From Sulfobacillus benefaciens (GTDB lineage: Bacteria > Bacillota > Sulfobacillia > Sulfobacillales > Sulfobacillaceae): a DNA stretch of 39,552 bases. The notes below the pieces were generated by a model that was not told the DNA's origin, ran no database searches, and saw nothing but the letters and a program-made list of their open reading frames with translations. A program made the position numbers and the translations under genes. Positions 15,943 to 24,783 of this stretch are shown here, piece by piece. The stretch lies in assembly GCA_003023725.1 (NCBI GenBank), contig PXYT01000034.1, forward strand, positions 26,508 to 66,059, written 5' to 3'. Every line of letters starts with the position of its first letter. The first letter of the stretch is position 1.

Positions 15943-16689
15943 TTAACTTTGCCAGGCATACGCATTAAAGTGCAGATGATGCTGAGTCAGCACCTTAAAT
16001 GGCTCAGCCCGCTCCACGCCAATTTTTTGTCCGTTTTCCTGTGCGTGCAGTGTCAAATACATCATCAGCTGGGGACCCAACGGCGGTGCAAACTGGCTCT
16101 TATGTGCTTCCAGCGCCGCCAGCTTACGGTCAAAAGTGCCGCTCACGTCGATAAAGGCATTGGGCCAGGCACTGCCGTAAAACGCGATGGCAGGAGAAGG
16201 GACAGGTGTTCCGGATTGTTGGAAGGCAAGAGAAAACGGGGCCATAATCACACCCGTGGCCACGGCGTGGCCCAAAGTCCGGTGATCGGGGTGAGCCTCA
16301 TAGGGAAGCCAAGGGTCAGGGGCCATGACAAAGTCTGGCCGGTATTGACGGATTACACGAAGCACATCGCTTTGAAGAGCGCTCTCGTGGGCCCGAAGCA
16401 TAGTGTCCGGGTACGACCAAAAAATCACTTCTCCGCCGCCCAACGTCTTTAATGCCTCCTCTTGTTCCCGCTTGCGAACCTGTCCCAATTCCTGAGTGGT
16501 GATTCCCATATCTTCACTGCCTGCCTGCCCAACGGTAGCCACGACATAGACCACCTCGCATCCCTGACTGATAAGGCGTGCAATAGTGGCGCCTGCTCCC
16601 ACTTCGTTGTCGTCGGGATGGGGAGAAAAAGCCAGCAACCGTTTGGCCTGCGTCAAATCGGGAATGGGCAAAATAGTCGATAAATCCAT
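15943..16689 (-). CDS. PIG-L/LmbE family deacetylase
   Basis: 248 residues from ATG 16689; a GTG one codon earlier is possible. Zinc site: HPDD near residue 24 (AFSPHPDDNEVGAGA) with a later HPDH in YEAHPDHRTLGH. This family removes N-acetyl groups from sugars such as N-acetylglucosaminyl conjugates; some members (BshB, MshB) work in low-molecular-weight thiol synthesis. The sequence does not decide the substrate. ATG comes right after the mazG-like stop codon (TAG GTG ATG), so translation of the two is probably coupled. Ggt follows at 88 bases; a bacillithiol-type or cell-wall salvage role is only a guess. Confidence 0.82.
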   Translation of the reverse strand: MDLSTILPIPDLTQAKRLLAFSPHPDDNEVGAGATIARLISQGCEVVYVVATVGQAGSEDMGITTQELGQVRKREQEEALKTLGGGEVIFWSYPDTMLRAHESALQSDVLRVIRQYRPDFVMAPDPWLPYEAHPDHRTLGHAVATGVIMAPFSLAFQQSGTPVPSPAIAFYGSAWPNAFIDVSGTFDRKLAALEAHKSQFAPPLGPQLMMYLTLHAQENGQKIGVERAEPFKVLTQHHLHFNAYAWQS

Positions 16690-16692
16690 CAC

Positions 16693-17055
16693 CTACCTGC
16701 CTTTCTGATCATCGGAACCGTGGGCATTCGTCAATCCAGAAGATTTTTTCGTCCACCGGTCTTGATCGCGTGCACGAAACTTTGTCATAACCGCTTCAAA
16801 AACCTGGTCTAAATCCAGTTGGAGCGAATTCGCGAAGGAGATGAGCACAAACAGCATATCGCCCAATTCCATAGCCACCGAGCCAGCCGGCTCGGTGGGC
16901 TTTTTGGGCTTTTCTCCGAATACGTCATTGACTTCTCTCGCCAATTCTCCCAATTCTTCTGCCAGCCGCAAAATCATCGTCGGAGGAGAAAAATAACCCT
17001 CTTCAAACTGGCTGATCCAGGCATCGACCTGTTGTTGCATTTCTTTGATTGTCAT
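16693..17055 (-). CDS. MazG-like nucleotide pyrophosphohydrolase
   Basis: 120 residues. All-alpha NTP pyrophosphohydrolase fold with the metal-binding pattern RLAEELGELAREV (ExxE) and MELGDMLFVLI (ExxD). It is the single-domain form, half the size of full MazG. Such enzymes hydrolyse non-canonical or excess NTPs to NMP and pyrophosphate. The ATG at 17055 overlaps the namA stop in a TGATG junction, and its own stop abuts the deacetylase start, so the three genes are tightly coupled. The C-terminal tail after TKFRARDQDRWT is polar and poorly conserved. Confidence 0.85.
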   Translation of the reverse strand: MTIKEMQQQVDAWISQFEEGYFSPPTMILRLAEELGELAREVNDVFGEKPKKPTEPAGSVAMELGDMLFVLISFANSLQLDLDQVFEAVMTKFRARDQDRWTKKSSGLTNAHGSDDQKGR

Positions 17056-18104
17056 CACACCATCACTTTAGACGGGCGCTGAACAAAGTCCCGGGGGAAA
17101 GCCCGGTCATATTCCGCCGGAACCTGAATCGTTCCCCCCAGTGCCTGCGCAGCGGTATTGGCCCAATAGGGGTTCCGCAGCATACCGCGGGCAATCGCAA
17201 TGATATCCGCCTGCTCCTGTTGTAACACCGATTCGGCCAAATCCGGGGTCTCCAGCATTCCGACGGCGATGACCGGCACACCAAGATGCTCACGAAGTTT
17301 GGCCGCATAAGGCACTTGGTAACCTGGAAAAACTTTGGGCATTACCGGTGCATTACCTCCCGACGACACATCAAAGATATCCACTCCCTGTTTATGGTAG
17401 ATTGCCGCCATTTTTTCCAACTCGGCAAAATCGTAACCTTCCTCAACGTACTCCGTAGCCGACAGCCGCATGATTAAAGGCATTCCATGCGGCAGGCCGC
17501 TCTTGACAGATTGAATCACTTCGACGCCGAATCGCACGGGATCTCCATATGTATCCATGCGGCGGTTTGATAAAGGAGACATAAATTGATGCACCAAATA
17601 GCCATGAGCGCCGTGAATTTCAATCACATCGGCCCCAGCTTTCACCGCCCGTTTGGCAGCCTCTCCAAATTGTTCGACCAGTCGGCGAATATCACTGACA
17701 CTGAGTTCCTCCGGAACACGGTAACGATCGGAAAATGCAATCGGAGAGGGGGCGACCGGTCTTAACTCCGGCGATTCCGTCTTGCGTCCTGCATGCGCAA
17801 TCTGTACTCCGATCTTGGCTCCGTATCCGTGAACTTGGTCGATGATACGCTGAAACGCCGGGATTTGATCATCAGACCATAGCCCTAAATCGCGAACTGT
17901 GATGCGTCCATTAGGGTCGACATCGGTCATTTCCATCATAATGAGACCGGCCCCGCCAACGGCACGTGATATGTAATGAACGTAGTGCCATTCATTGGGC
18001 TTGCCGTCCTCATCCCAAACCGAATACTGGCACATGGGTGACATCATAACGCGATTTTTCAGCGTCAAATTATTGAGTGCAAACGGGTCAAATAATTTTG
18101 CCAT
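17055..18104 (-). CDS. namA: NADPH-dependent ene-reductase of the Old Yellow Enzyme family (NamA/YqjM type)
   Basis: 349 residues, TIM barrel with FMN. Cys25 and Tyr27 (SPMCQYSVW) mark the thermophilic-like YqjM class; substrate-anchoring His164 and His167 lie in IEIHGAHGYLVHQF; QIAHAGRK and the C-terminal FMN-phosphate segment ADIIAIARGMLRNP are present. These enzymes reduce activated C=C bonds (enals, enones, nitro compounds, maleimides) and serve in stress or detoxification. ATG 18104 is preceded by AAAGGCAGG. The gene overlaps mazG by one base and starts 109 bases after rlmH. Confidence 0.93.
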   Translation of the reverse strand: MAKLFDPFALNNLTLKNRVMMSPMCQYSVWDEDGKPNEWHYVHYISRAVGGAGLIMMEMTDVDPNGRITVRDLGLWSDDQIPAFQRIIDQVHGYGAKIGVQIAHAGRKTESPELRPVAPSPIAFSDRYRVPEELSVSDIRRLVEQFGEAAKRAVKAGADVIEIHGAHGYLVHQFMSPLSNRRMDTYGDPVRFGVEVIQSVKSGLPHGMPLIMRLSATEYVEEGYDFAELEKMAAIYHKQGVDIFDVSSGGNAPVMPKVFPGYQVPYAAKLREHLGVPVIAVGMLETPDLAESVLQQEQADIIAIARGMLRNPYWANTAAQALGGTIQVPAEYDRAFPRDFVQRPSKVMV

Positions 18105-18213
18105 GCTAGAACCTGCCTTTCACAATGTTGTTATTATCGCCCAGTCTTCCCTCACACACTGACCCAACCCTTTGGCCACGACTAGGGCATAATCCGTCAT
18201 TCTCCACACTACA

Positions 18214-18687
18214 TTACGCCTTGTGGTAGGGATGGTGATGAATGATACTGCAAGCCCGGTAAATCTGCTCAACCGCAACCAATTGAGCCAGGGAATGAGG
18301 CAAGGTCAGGGGGGATAGTGACCACCGCCAGTCAGCACGATCGCGTATACGTTCGGATACCCCTAAGCTTCCTCCAACAAGAAACACCACCGAGGACCCT
18401 TGTTCCTGATACCTGCTAATGCGGCGGCTCAGATCCTCGGATGTAACCTGCTGACCTCCAATGTCCAACAGGATAACCAAATTGGGCGGCTCAATGCGTC
18501 TTATAATGGCACGAGCTTCCCGTTCCAGAACCTCGTTTGTCTGCCCCGGTTTGTAGCCAATTTCGGCCGTAACTTCCCAATCCAGAGGCTGCCAGGGTTC
18601 CAGACGAAGTCGGTATTCATCGATCATACGCACCAGTGCGGGGTCCTTAGGACGGCCCACAGTCAAAAATCGCCAACGACGAGCCAT
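18214..18687 (-). CDS. rlmH: 23S rRNA (pseudouridine1915-N3)-methyltransferase RlmH
   Basis: 157 residues, exactly the family length. SPOUT fold: the SAM-binding knot appears as VVFLVGGSLGVSERIRDRADW followed by LSLSPLTLPHSLAQL-type sequence (WSLSPLTLPHSLAQLVAVEQ) and the conserved end PYHKA. It methylates pseudouridine 1915 in helix 69 of 23S rRNA on assembled ribosomes. The frame is open further upstream to 18816, but similarity begins at MARRWRF (ATG 18687), with GAAAGGG upstream. RlmH is usually a lone gene near the origin in Firmicutes. Confidence 0.92.
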   Translation of the reverse strand: MARRWRFLTVGRPKDPALVRMIDEYRLRLEPWQPLDWEVTAEIGYKPGQTNEVLEREARAIIRRIEPPNLVILLDIGGQQVTSEDLSRRISRYQEQGSSVVFLVGGSLGVSERIRDRADWRWSLSPLTLPHSLAQLVAVEQIYRACSIIHHHPYHKA

Positions 18688-18935
18688 TTTTGTTATACGG
18701 CCCTTTCTAGTACTGTCCAGTAGTGCCATGCTCCCGGTTACAGTCTCTAGTGTACCAATTTTCTTGTCAAGAACTAGACTTTTTCCGGCTTGTACTATTA
18801 CCGCACAGCCAGCCATAAATATAAATGGTGACAGGAGCGCACTATGCGCAAGAACACACTTTAAACTGCCGTATAGTCATCCGTTTGGCTCAGGAAAGAG
18901 CACAGAGGGTTAGAGATGGGGAGGAAGAAACATCG

Positions 18936-19268
18936 ATGTATGACGATAATCCCACCGAAAATCGCAATACGGCGAGTCACGCTCTCTTATCAGCCGTCGG
19001 CGCCACGTTCGGCGGCGGTGCCGGTCTCACCCTGATTCGCGTCGCGATTAGATGGGAATCTCTTCCCCTTTCCCATATTGTTATACTCGTTTTAACAACC
19101 GCGGCTGGCGGTTTGCTCCTCTCCACCATCTGGCCAGGCCGGCCCGATAAAAAATGGCCCCTTAACCGTTATATTTTGTGGATAAGCGTGCTTGCTGTCG
19201 CCACCACCATTCTAGCCACGACGATCTGGCCATGGTACTGGCACTGGGCTTTCCCTAATACTCCTTGA
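18936..19268 (+). CDS. Hypothetical three-helix membrane protein
   Basis: 110 residues from ATG 18936 (MYDDNPTENRN), chosen for the GGGGAGG ribosome site about 13 bases upstream and because the upstream extension (to 18825) is unremarkable. After a polar N-terminus there are three hydrophobic segments: about 20-38 (glycine-rich, FGGGAGLTL), 47-66 (SHIVILVLTTAAGGLLLSTI) and 80-103 (ending in a tryptophan-rich IWPWYWHWAF). I do not recognise a family. It is divergent from rlmH and precedes the amtB promoter region by several hundred bases, so it is probably transcribed alone. Confidence 0.6.
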   Translation: MYDDNPTENRNTASHALLSAVGATFGGGAGLTLIRVAIRWESLPLSHIVILVLTTAAGGLLLSTIWPGRPDKKWPLNRYILWISVLAVATTILATTIWPWYWHWAFPNTP

Positions 19269-19600
19269 GATTATTCCAGAAAATTTTTCGCCCTCGTTAT
19301 CAGCCTTCCATAAGATAACCCGCCAAAAGGGGTCAAGAGACATTGCTTTTCGTTTGTCCGCTTCTTGGATCGTGCTGTAAGGAGCAGTTCGACGATGACT
19401 TTCGGCGTTTTTGATGTGTCTGACTCCAAAATCTGGTGTCCCCCCCACGGCGCATTTCTTGCCTACGCAACACCTCTTTAAAATGCGATATATATCCCCT
19501 AAATCTTGCAACATGTTATGCAAAAACCATTGATTTTTATATTTATGTTAGAATGTCTCCCATTGTTACCATTTCATGTAATATATATGACGCTTTATCG
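19269..19600. other. Gene-free, increasingly AT-rich upstream region of amtB
   Basis: No gene. The last part is strongly AT-rich. TTAGAAT occurs at 19548-19554 in a context (TGTTAGAAT) repeated at the real -10 box (19644-19651), but without a -35 at usable distance. Confidence 0.4.
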
Positions 19601-19651
19601 ATATTTTATGTAATTTATGTATTGACTTTGTGAGGTAATGCGTGTTAGAAT
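19576..19651 (+). promoter_or_regulatory. amtB promoter with two upstream direct repeats
   Basis: -35 TTGACT (19622-19627), 18-base spacer, -10 TAGAAT (19646-19651). Just upstream are two near-identical blocks, ATGTAATATAT (19576-19586) and ATGTAATTTAT (19608-19618), 32 bases apart, about three helical turns. They may be a tandem binding site for a nitrogen regulator, or AT-rich UP elements. They do not fit the TnrA/GlnR consensus well. Confidence 0.6.
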
Positions 19652-19736
19652 CACGGCGTTGCGTGGCAGACATCTGGGGTAAAAGTTTTATTTTTGTTAT
19701 GTTGGTTCAAACAATTTGTAAGGGAGGAAGAAGTCT

Positions 19737-21110
19737 TTGGTAGCCAATTACGTCCCCGCTCCCACTTTTCTCAGCCCCGGTGATACCGCATGGCAGCTGA
19801 CAGCTGCAACCTTGGTCGGGTTGATGAGCATACCTGGTTTGGCAGTTCTTTATGGTGGATTGGTCAAGAAAAAATGGGCTGTGAATTCAGCTTTGATGGT
19901 ATTTTATGCGTTTTCGATGGTGCTTATCGTATGGGTTTTATGGGGCTATAAGATGGGGTTCGGCCAACCCTTGCAACTGGGGCCAGGCATTCTATCGCGT
20001 ATCGTAGGCATTCCGGGCCCTGCGCTTTCCTCAAAAATGTTGGAAGGAAGAGCTTCTGTTCCCTTATTGAATGGCGGAATGCCAGGACTGCACATGCCGA
20101 TGTCCTCTCTCGTGTATTTTCAATTCGTCTTTGCAGCCATCACTCCGGTGCTGCTGGCCGGAAGTGTGTTGGGCCGCATGAATTTCAAGGCGTGGATGCT
20201 GTTCGTTCCCATATGGGCGACTCTTGTCTATAGCGTCAATGCCTTTATGCTTTGGGGAGGGGGATGGCTGGCGTCTTTAGGCGTCGTCGACTTCAGCGGA
20301 GGATATGTGATCCATGTAGCCGCCGGTATTTCCGGGTTTGTCGCGGCAGCCGTGGTCGGACCGCGTCTCACTAAAGACCGAAACAGCTTCAATCCCAATA
20401 ACCTGCTGGCAGTGGTCACCGGGGCAGGCCTGTTATGGCTGGGATGGAATGGATTCAATGGTGGAGATCCCTATTTTGCCAACATGGACGCTTCCGCTGC
20501 CGTTCTGAACACCAACGTCGCCGCAGCCACAGCGCTGGTTGCATGGCTGGCTATGGATATGATGGCCTACAACAAAGCATCATTATTAGGCGCGGTCAAC
20601 GGCATGGTGGCAGGTCTAGTGGCCATCACCCCGGCAGCAGGGTATGTCAACGGTACCGGGGCCTTGTTAATTGGCCTAGCCGCCGGAGTCATCCCCTGGC
20701 TTACCATGAACAAGTTGGGAAAGGTCGGTATCTTCAAAAAGGTGGATGATACCTTAGGCGTAATCCACACTCACTACTTTGCGGGGGCTGTGGGAGGACT
20801 GATGACGGGACTCCTCGCCGATCCTCACATTATGGAATACATTGGAAAGACCGGCTTTTCCGTCACGGGATTGTTTTACGGGAATCCAAAGCAGTTCTTT
20901 CTGCAATTATTGGGTCTGATAGTCATCACGGTCTACGATGGAGTTATGACCTTTATCATCTTGAAGCTTATCAGTCTGGTTGTCCCATTGCGATCCTCCG
21001 AAGCAGATTTAAGCCACGGAGATATCCGAATTCATGGCGAAATGGTGTATGAAGAACCTATACCCATTGGATTAATGGGCGGTGAGGAGGTTAAGGAACA
21101 GGATATTTAA
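19737..21110 (+). CDS. amtB: Ammonium transporter (Amt family)
   Basis: 457 residues with a TTG start at 19737, ten bases after AGGGAGG; no better ATG exists nearby. About eleven hydrophobic helices. The twin pore histidines are visible: His193 in DFSGGYVIHVAAG and His346 in HTHYFAGAVGG, and Asn/Asp-rich helices NPNNLL and WLGWNGFNGG match Amt signatures. No cleavable signal peptide. A 30-residue cytoplasmic tail (HGEMVYEEPIPIGLMGGEE) would contact a PII protein, but no glnK gene lies next door. It stands alone between a strong promoter and a strong terminator, so it is a single-gene unit, presumably induced by nitrogen limitation. Confidence 0.94.
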   Translation: MVANYVPAPTFLSPGDTAWQLTAATLVGLMSIPGLAVLYGGLVKKKWAVNSALMVFYAFSMVLIVWVLWGYKMGFGQPLQLGPGILSRIVGIPGPALSSKMLEGRASVPLLNGGMPGLHMPMSSLVYFQFVFAAITPVLLAGSVLGRMNFKAWMLFVPIWATLVYSVNAFMLWGGGWLASLGVVDFSGGYVIHVAAGISGFVAAAVVGPRLTKDRNSFNPNNLLAVVTGAGLLWLGWNGFNGGDPYFANMDASAAVLNTNVAAATALVAWLAMDMMAYNKASLLGAVNGMVAGLVAITPAAGYVNGTGALLIGLAAGVIPWLTMNKLGKVGIFKKVDDTLGVIHTHYFAGAVGGLMTGLLADPHIMEYIGKTGFSVTGLFYGNPKQFFLQLLGLIVITVYDGVMTFIILKLISLVVPLRSSEADLSHGDIRIHGEMVYEEPIPIGLMGGEEVKEQDI

Positions 21111-21146
21111 CCTGAAACCTGACATAACAGATCTTATTAAGATTCT

Positions 21147-21186
21147 GTCAAAAGAACCCGCACGAAAGAATGCGGGTTCTTTTGAC
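21147..21186 (+). terminator. Terminator of amtB
   Basis: Perfect 16-bp stem (GTCAAAAGAACCCGCA at 21147-21162 and its complement at 21171-21186) with loop CGAAAGAA. The 3' arm contains TTCTTTT. The symmetry means it could also work on the opposite strand. Confidence 0.85.
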
Positions 21187-21699
21187 GATCCTGCCGCGTT
21201 ATCGTGCTTATATCATCTGTCTCTCGATCTCTTCCCTGGAGACATTCAATTTGAGGGTGGGAGCAGGTTCTTTATCCTGTGGAGTCCGCGCTGGATTTGC
21301 GTTGCGGAAAAGAGACAAATAGCGGTGTTTAAGTCCTTCGTGACCAAAACGCGCCCCGCTTCGGTAAGGTTCTTTGGTCCCAAAGTCAACATCGGCACAC
21401 AGCCACAGTGCCCGAGGCTCTTTTGGCAATAAGTCTCAAGAGGCCAAAAAAGGCGAACCCTGGGTTCTCACGTTCGAGTACGGCACTGGCCGCCATGACC
21501 GGAATCGCTTCTTGGTTGCAATCTTGCGTATCTTGATCCAGGCCAATTCAGGCAGCATTCACCTGTGTAGGATCAAATTTCCGCCGCAGCAAAAAACCTA
21601 ACCTCATAGTCGCAGCCCAGTAGCAATTTAAACCTGCCGAAGATGCCCAGATCCTCAAATTAACACAGCAACGCATTTCGGGTTAATTTCCGCAGGTTT
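21187..21699. other. Gene-free stretch between amtB and htrA
   Basis: No gene recognised. Two overlapping frames on opposite strands around 21208-21600 have no ribosome site or known motif. An 8-bp inverted repeat AAATTAAC/GTTAATTT (about 21657-21692), just behind the htrA stop, is a weak candidate for its terminator. Confidence 0.4.
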
Positions 21700-22719
21700 T
21701 CACGGGTATCTTTTGACCCCTCTCGCATGCGTCAAGGGTAACTCTCCCAATTTCACAGAAACTGTCAAGGGCTGATTTCCCCGCAAGATTCCAACCTGGA
21801 CAATCCGCCCAACTCCGGCCTTCTGGATTACCGGGATAATATCCTGCATTTGATGAACCCTGACGCCGTTAATTGAGACAAGAAAATCTCCATTCTTGAT
21901 ACCGGCTTTGGCTGCGGGACTGCCTGGCGCCACGCCCACTACAAGTAACCCGACCGAATTCGAACCAGCAGATTCGAGGGCAGCTCCCAGCCAAGGCCGG
22001 CGAACATGGCCGTATTTAATCAGCTGCGTGCTAATCGCTTTTACGGTATTGCTGGGAATAGCAAAACCTATTCCCTCTACACCAGTCTGAGCAATTTTGC
22101 TGGCATTAATCCCGATTAATTGCCCCTGCGCATTCACCAAGGCTCCCCCGCTGTTCCCCGGATTGATGGCTGCGTCGGTCTGAATCAAATGATATTCCCA
22201 CCCATCCCGGTACATCACGCGGTCTTTCGCCGAAATAACGCCGGTCGTCACCGTATGGGATAAGCCCAATGCATTGCCGATGGCCACCACGAGTTCACCT
22301 GGCTCGACCGTTCCCGACGATGAAAAAGCAATCGGCTGTAGATTTCCTGCCTTCACTTTCAGTACCGCCAAATCACTCGCCGGATCTTCCCCCACCACAT
22401 GTGCGTGATATCGCTTGCCGTTGGACAAGACGACAAACAACTCGTTGGCACTGGCCACGACGTGATAGTTGGTCACAATATAACCCTGACGATTGAGAAT
22501 AACCCCTGATCCAATCCCTTTAGTGCGCAACTGCCTGTTTTCCCGCTGTTTGTTGAGGACGATGACAACTGAAGGGTCGACCTTTCGGGCAATACTCACG
22601 ACGGGCCAGTTAAGTGCATCGGGAGTCCGTCTCAGGGTATGATAAGCAATGAGAGCGCCGACGATCACCCCCAGAAATCCAAACAAAAAGGATCGCCATC
22701 CCTTACCACACCCTGACAT
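21700..22719 (-). CDS. htrA: HtrA/DegP-like membrane-anchored serine protease
   Basis: 339 residues from ATG 22719, ten bases after GGGAGG; a GTG at 22740 is less likely. One N-terminal membrane anchor (about 10-27), then an extracytoplasmic trypsin-like domain with catalytic His86 (TNYHVV), Asp116 (ASDLAVLKV) and Ser190 (GNSGGAL), and one C-terminal PDZ domain (GVAPGSPAAKAGIKNGDFLVSINGV read in pieces at about 260-290). Such proteins degrade misfolded proteins at the outer face of the membrane. It is the Gram-positive HtrA layout. Its upstream region has no regulator gene, and the downstream end is close to a weak inverted repeat. Confidence 0.93.
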   Translation of the reverse strand: MSGCGKGWRSFLFGFLGVIVGALIAYHTLRRTPDALNWPVVSIARKVDPSVVIVLNKQRENRQLRTKGIGSGVILNRQGYIVTNYHVVASANELFVVLSNGKRYHAHVVGEDPASDLAVLKVKAGNLQPIAFSSSGTVEPGELVVAIGNALGLSHTVTTGVISAKDRVMYRDGWEYHLIQTDAAINPGNSGGALVNAQGQLIGINASKIAQTGVEGIGFAIPSNTVKAISTQLIKYGHVRRPWLGAALESAGSNSVGLLVVGVAPGSPAAKAGIKNGDFLVSINGVRVHQMQDIIPVIQKAGVGRIVQVGILRGNQPLTVSVKLGELPLTHARGVKRYP

Positions 22720-23866
22720 CACACCGATACCTCCCGTCACGACAAGATATGAGACGGCAGGACAAGGTAGTACCCTCTTAGCGGATTGAGGGGACGTCGC
22801 AACTGTTAACAGACCGGACGTCTAAACCCGTCCAGGATGCCATTTCATGTCTGGCGTGAAGAGCCTCTCAAAATTACCACCGAACCCTTAGCTCCATCGT
22901 TAGCCGACCGGATAATGCCTTAAGGAGCCTTATCCCTAGTGGACGTGCGGCCTCGCAATACCACTCATACAATCCCATACCATCAGACCATCCGGTTTGG
23001 CTAATCACGGACGATTCAAGCTGATGCCAGTCCACCTTCACAAATCGTTTTTTAGGAAGGGATCCATTTTGGGCACGCAGTGAACCCAACACGTTGGATA
23101 CGCCCATGCGAATCATGATCTAATCTACTATTACCCCGATCTTAGTCGCAGAGGCGTCGTTGACCATTTCGCTCCCCCGTCTCCCTGCGCCCGATTCTTT
23201 GCGTAGCCTGTAATCGCTCATGCACATTTTCCTTACCACGTAAAAACTTTGTGCGTTGCCATTCGATTGAAATTAGACGCACCAAGGGACGCCTCAAGCG
23301 GTCTACGACTGCTAACCATTAACCTTTTCAGCCCCGAAAAATGGCGCTTGGTGACCACTCTCAAAATTCATTCTTCAGGAAGTCTCAAGTTATCCACAAA
23401 TGGTCCACAAACCACTTATGTTCGGAGCCCACTAAACCCGTATCCGCATCAGAACTGTACTCTCAGCCAATACGGCACGAGACATAATCCGCTTCCCCCC
23501 CTTAAATCACCACTATCTCACATCAACCCGTCGGGTTCCTTGAGAAGGCACTGCTGACTGAGGTGAGTATAGTCTATGTCAGCACCAGTACACCGAAGTG
23601 TCACCTATTCTGTGCATTCCTCTTCTCTCTCCTTTCGTTCAACATTCTTTGCAATGAAACGCATCTGAGGGCATGATGTCTCTGCATTATATTAATCGCA
23701 CTGGTGAAACGAACCTGACTTCGAGACCGAAGTTCCTCCGACGAAAATATCTTTCTGGCGGGTTGTAACTGCCGTAAGTACGCAAGCTGATAAAGCAAAT
23801 TCGCCGGAGTTTCCTCCCCCTTCAGGAGGGGAGAAATGGGTTGTCCTTGCCATGAGACATTGCCGA
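22720..23866. other. 1.1-kb stretch with no firm gene
   Basis: A minus-strand frame at 22874-23116 (80 residues) is the only sizeable one; it has no motif and no clear ribosome site, so it is not called. A perfect DnaA box TTATCCACA lies at 23390-23398 with a partial one, TGGTCCACA, at 23401-23409. One such 9-mer is expected by chance every few windows, so this is weak evidence. Confidence 0.4.
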
Positions 23867-24460
23867 TCAAGGCGCCGGTCCGCCTCCCCCCCAAGCACAA
23901 TTTGATGGATTAGGACTCCTGAGCCATTTTGGAACTCTGCTAATATCGTGGCTGGCATCAGCACTAACAATGCCTTTGGGACGTCCGTCCCGCATCATGC
24001 GAAGACTGACGACAACACGGAGTGTCGCATTGCGGTAGGGATCTCCTGCAGGTAAAGCAGGGTCGTAAAACCATGCCACGTACGTCTCTTTCCCCCCGGA
24101 AGACCTTTGCAAAATACCGTTCTCAACGGTCATACCCACAAGAGAGGTAGCGACATCATGAGTGGTGATCACGCGAACTAAGCCAAAGCGGATGTTTCCT
24201 TGCCGGTATGGCACGACGGCGCCGGCATCGGAATAAAATGTCCGAAACACATACCCGGGAGACGATGGGGAATAGACGCCACTGACACTCGTTCGGTACT
24301 CACGGGACTCTTGTGGACGACTGGCAAACGGATGCACACGGCCTGCAATCGAATGGGCTCGACGCTCATGAAACATCGCGGCATTCCCACATCCGGTGGA
24401 GATCAAACCTACCAGTGCCAGCACGCTGAAGACAAATCTAATTCCATATATCAAACTCAT
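23867..24460 (-). CDS. Putative lipoprotein, function unknown
   Basis: 197 residues if started at ATG 24460. The N-terminus is a lipoprotein signal: basic/hydrophobic MSLIYGIRFVFSVLALVG then lipobox LISTGC with the lipidated cysteine at 24. The mature part has no motif I recognise; it contains a possible beta-rich region with VRVITTHDVATSLVGMTVENG and AWFYDPALPAGDPYRNATLRVVVSLR. AGGAGG lies only two or three bases before the ATG, too close, but seven bases before the TTG of codon 3, so TTG 24454 may be the true start. The tail CAWGGGGPAP is unusual and could come from a frameshift. Stands alone. Confidence 0.6.
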   Translation of the reverse strand: MSLIYGIRFVFSVLALVGLISTGCGNAAMFHERRAHSIAGRVHPFASRPQESREYRTSVSGVYSPSSPGYVFRTFYSDAGAVVPYRQGNIRFGLVRVITTHDVATSLVGMTVENGILQRSSGGKETYVAWFYDPALPAGDPYRNATLRVVVSLRMMRDGRPKGIVSADASHDISRVPKWLRSPNPSNCAWGGGGPAP

Positions 24461-24731
24461 ACCCTCCTGTTCTCCGGTGGGTAAATCAGTGGTGATCCGT
24501 TCAATAGGGCGATATACTGCCTCATGTTATGGAAAATTCGTTGCCAGCATATCGCGGCGGCACCATGAAATCCATACATCGTTGGTCTTATCTCCCGCAC
24601 TCGGTTTGTCTGGCGTGTCCCCCATCCCTCCTTGTAAACGTCAAATAAACCCCGCACCTAAGAAGCAATTTAGATCCGTTCATTTCCTAACCCTGTTCGG
24701 TATGGCGTGCATATAACGTCGGCGAAAATAC
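24461..24731. other. Divergent spacer between the lipoprotein and MBL genes
   Basis: No gene or RNA seen. It should carry the lipoprotein promoter, but no good hexamer pair was found on the minus strand. Confidence 0.35.
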
Positions 24732-24760
24732 TTGCCGTATTCAAATTTTTACGCTAGGGT
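24732..24760 (+). promoter_or_regulatory. Probable promoter of the MBL-fold hydrolase
   Basis: TTGCCG (24732-24737), 17-base spacer, TAGGGT (24755-24760). The predicted start near 24767 is just ahead of the ribosome site GAGGAGG (24769-24775), giving a very short leader. Confidence 0.4.
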
Positions 24761-24783
24761 AATGATTAGAGGAGGAAAAATGC

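Noticed and set aside
22874-23116. An 80-codon minus-strand frame upstream of htrA.
   Set aside because: No ribosome site, no motif and no membrane or signal segment; not enough to call a gene.
23390-23409. A DnaA box (TTATCCACA) with a partial second copy, near an origin-type gene cluster.
   Set aside because: One exact 9-mer is expected by chance about once in three windows of this size; no AT-rich unwinding region or box cluster accompanies it.
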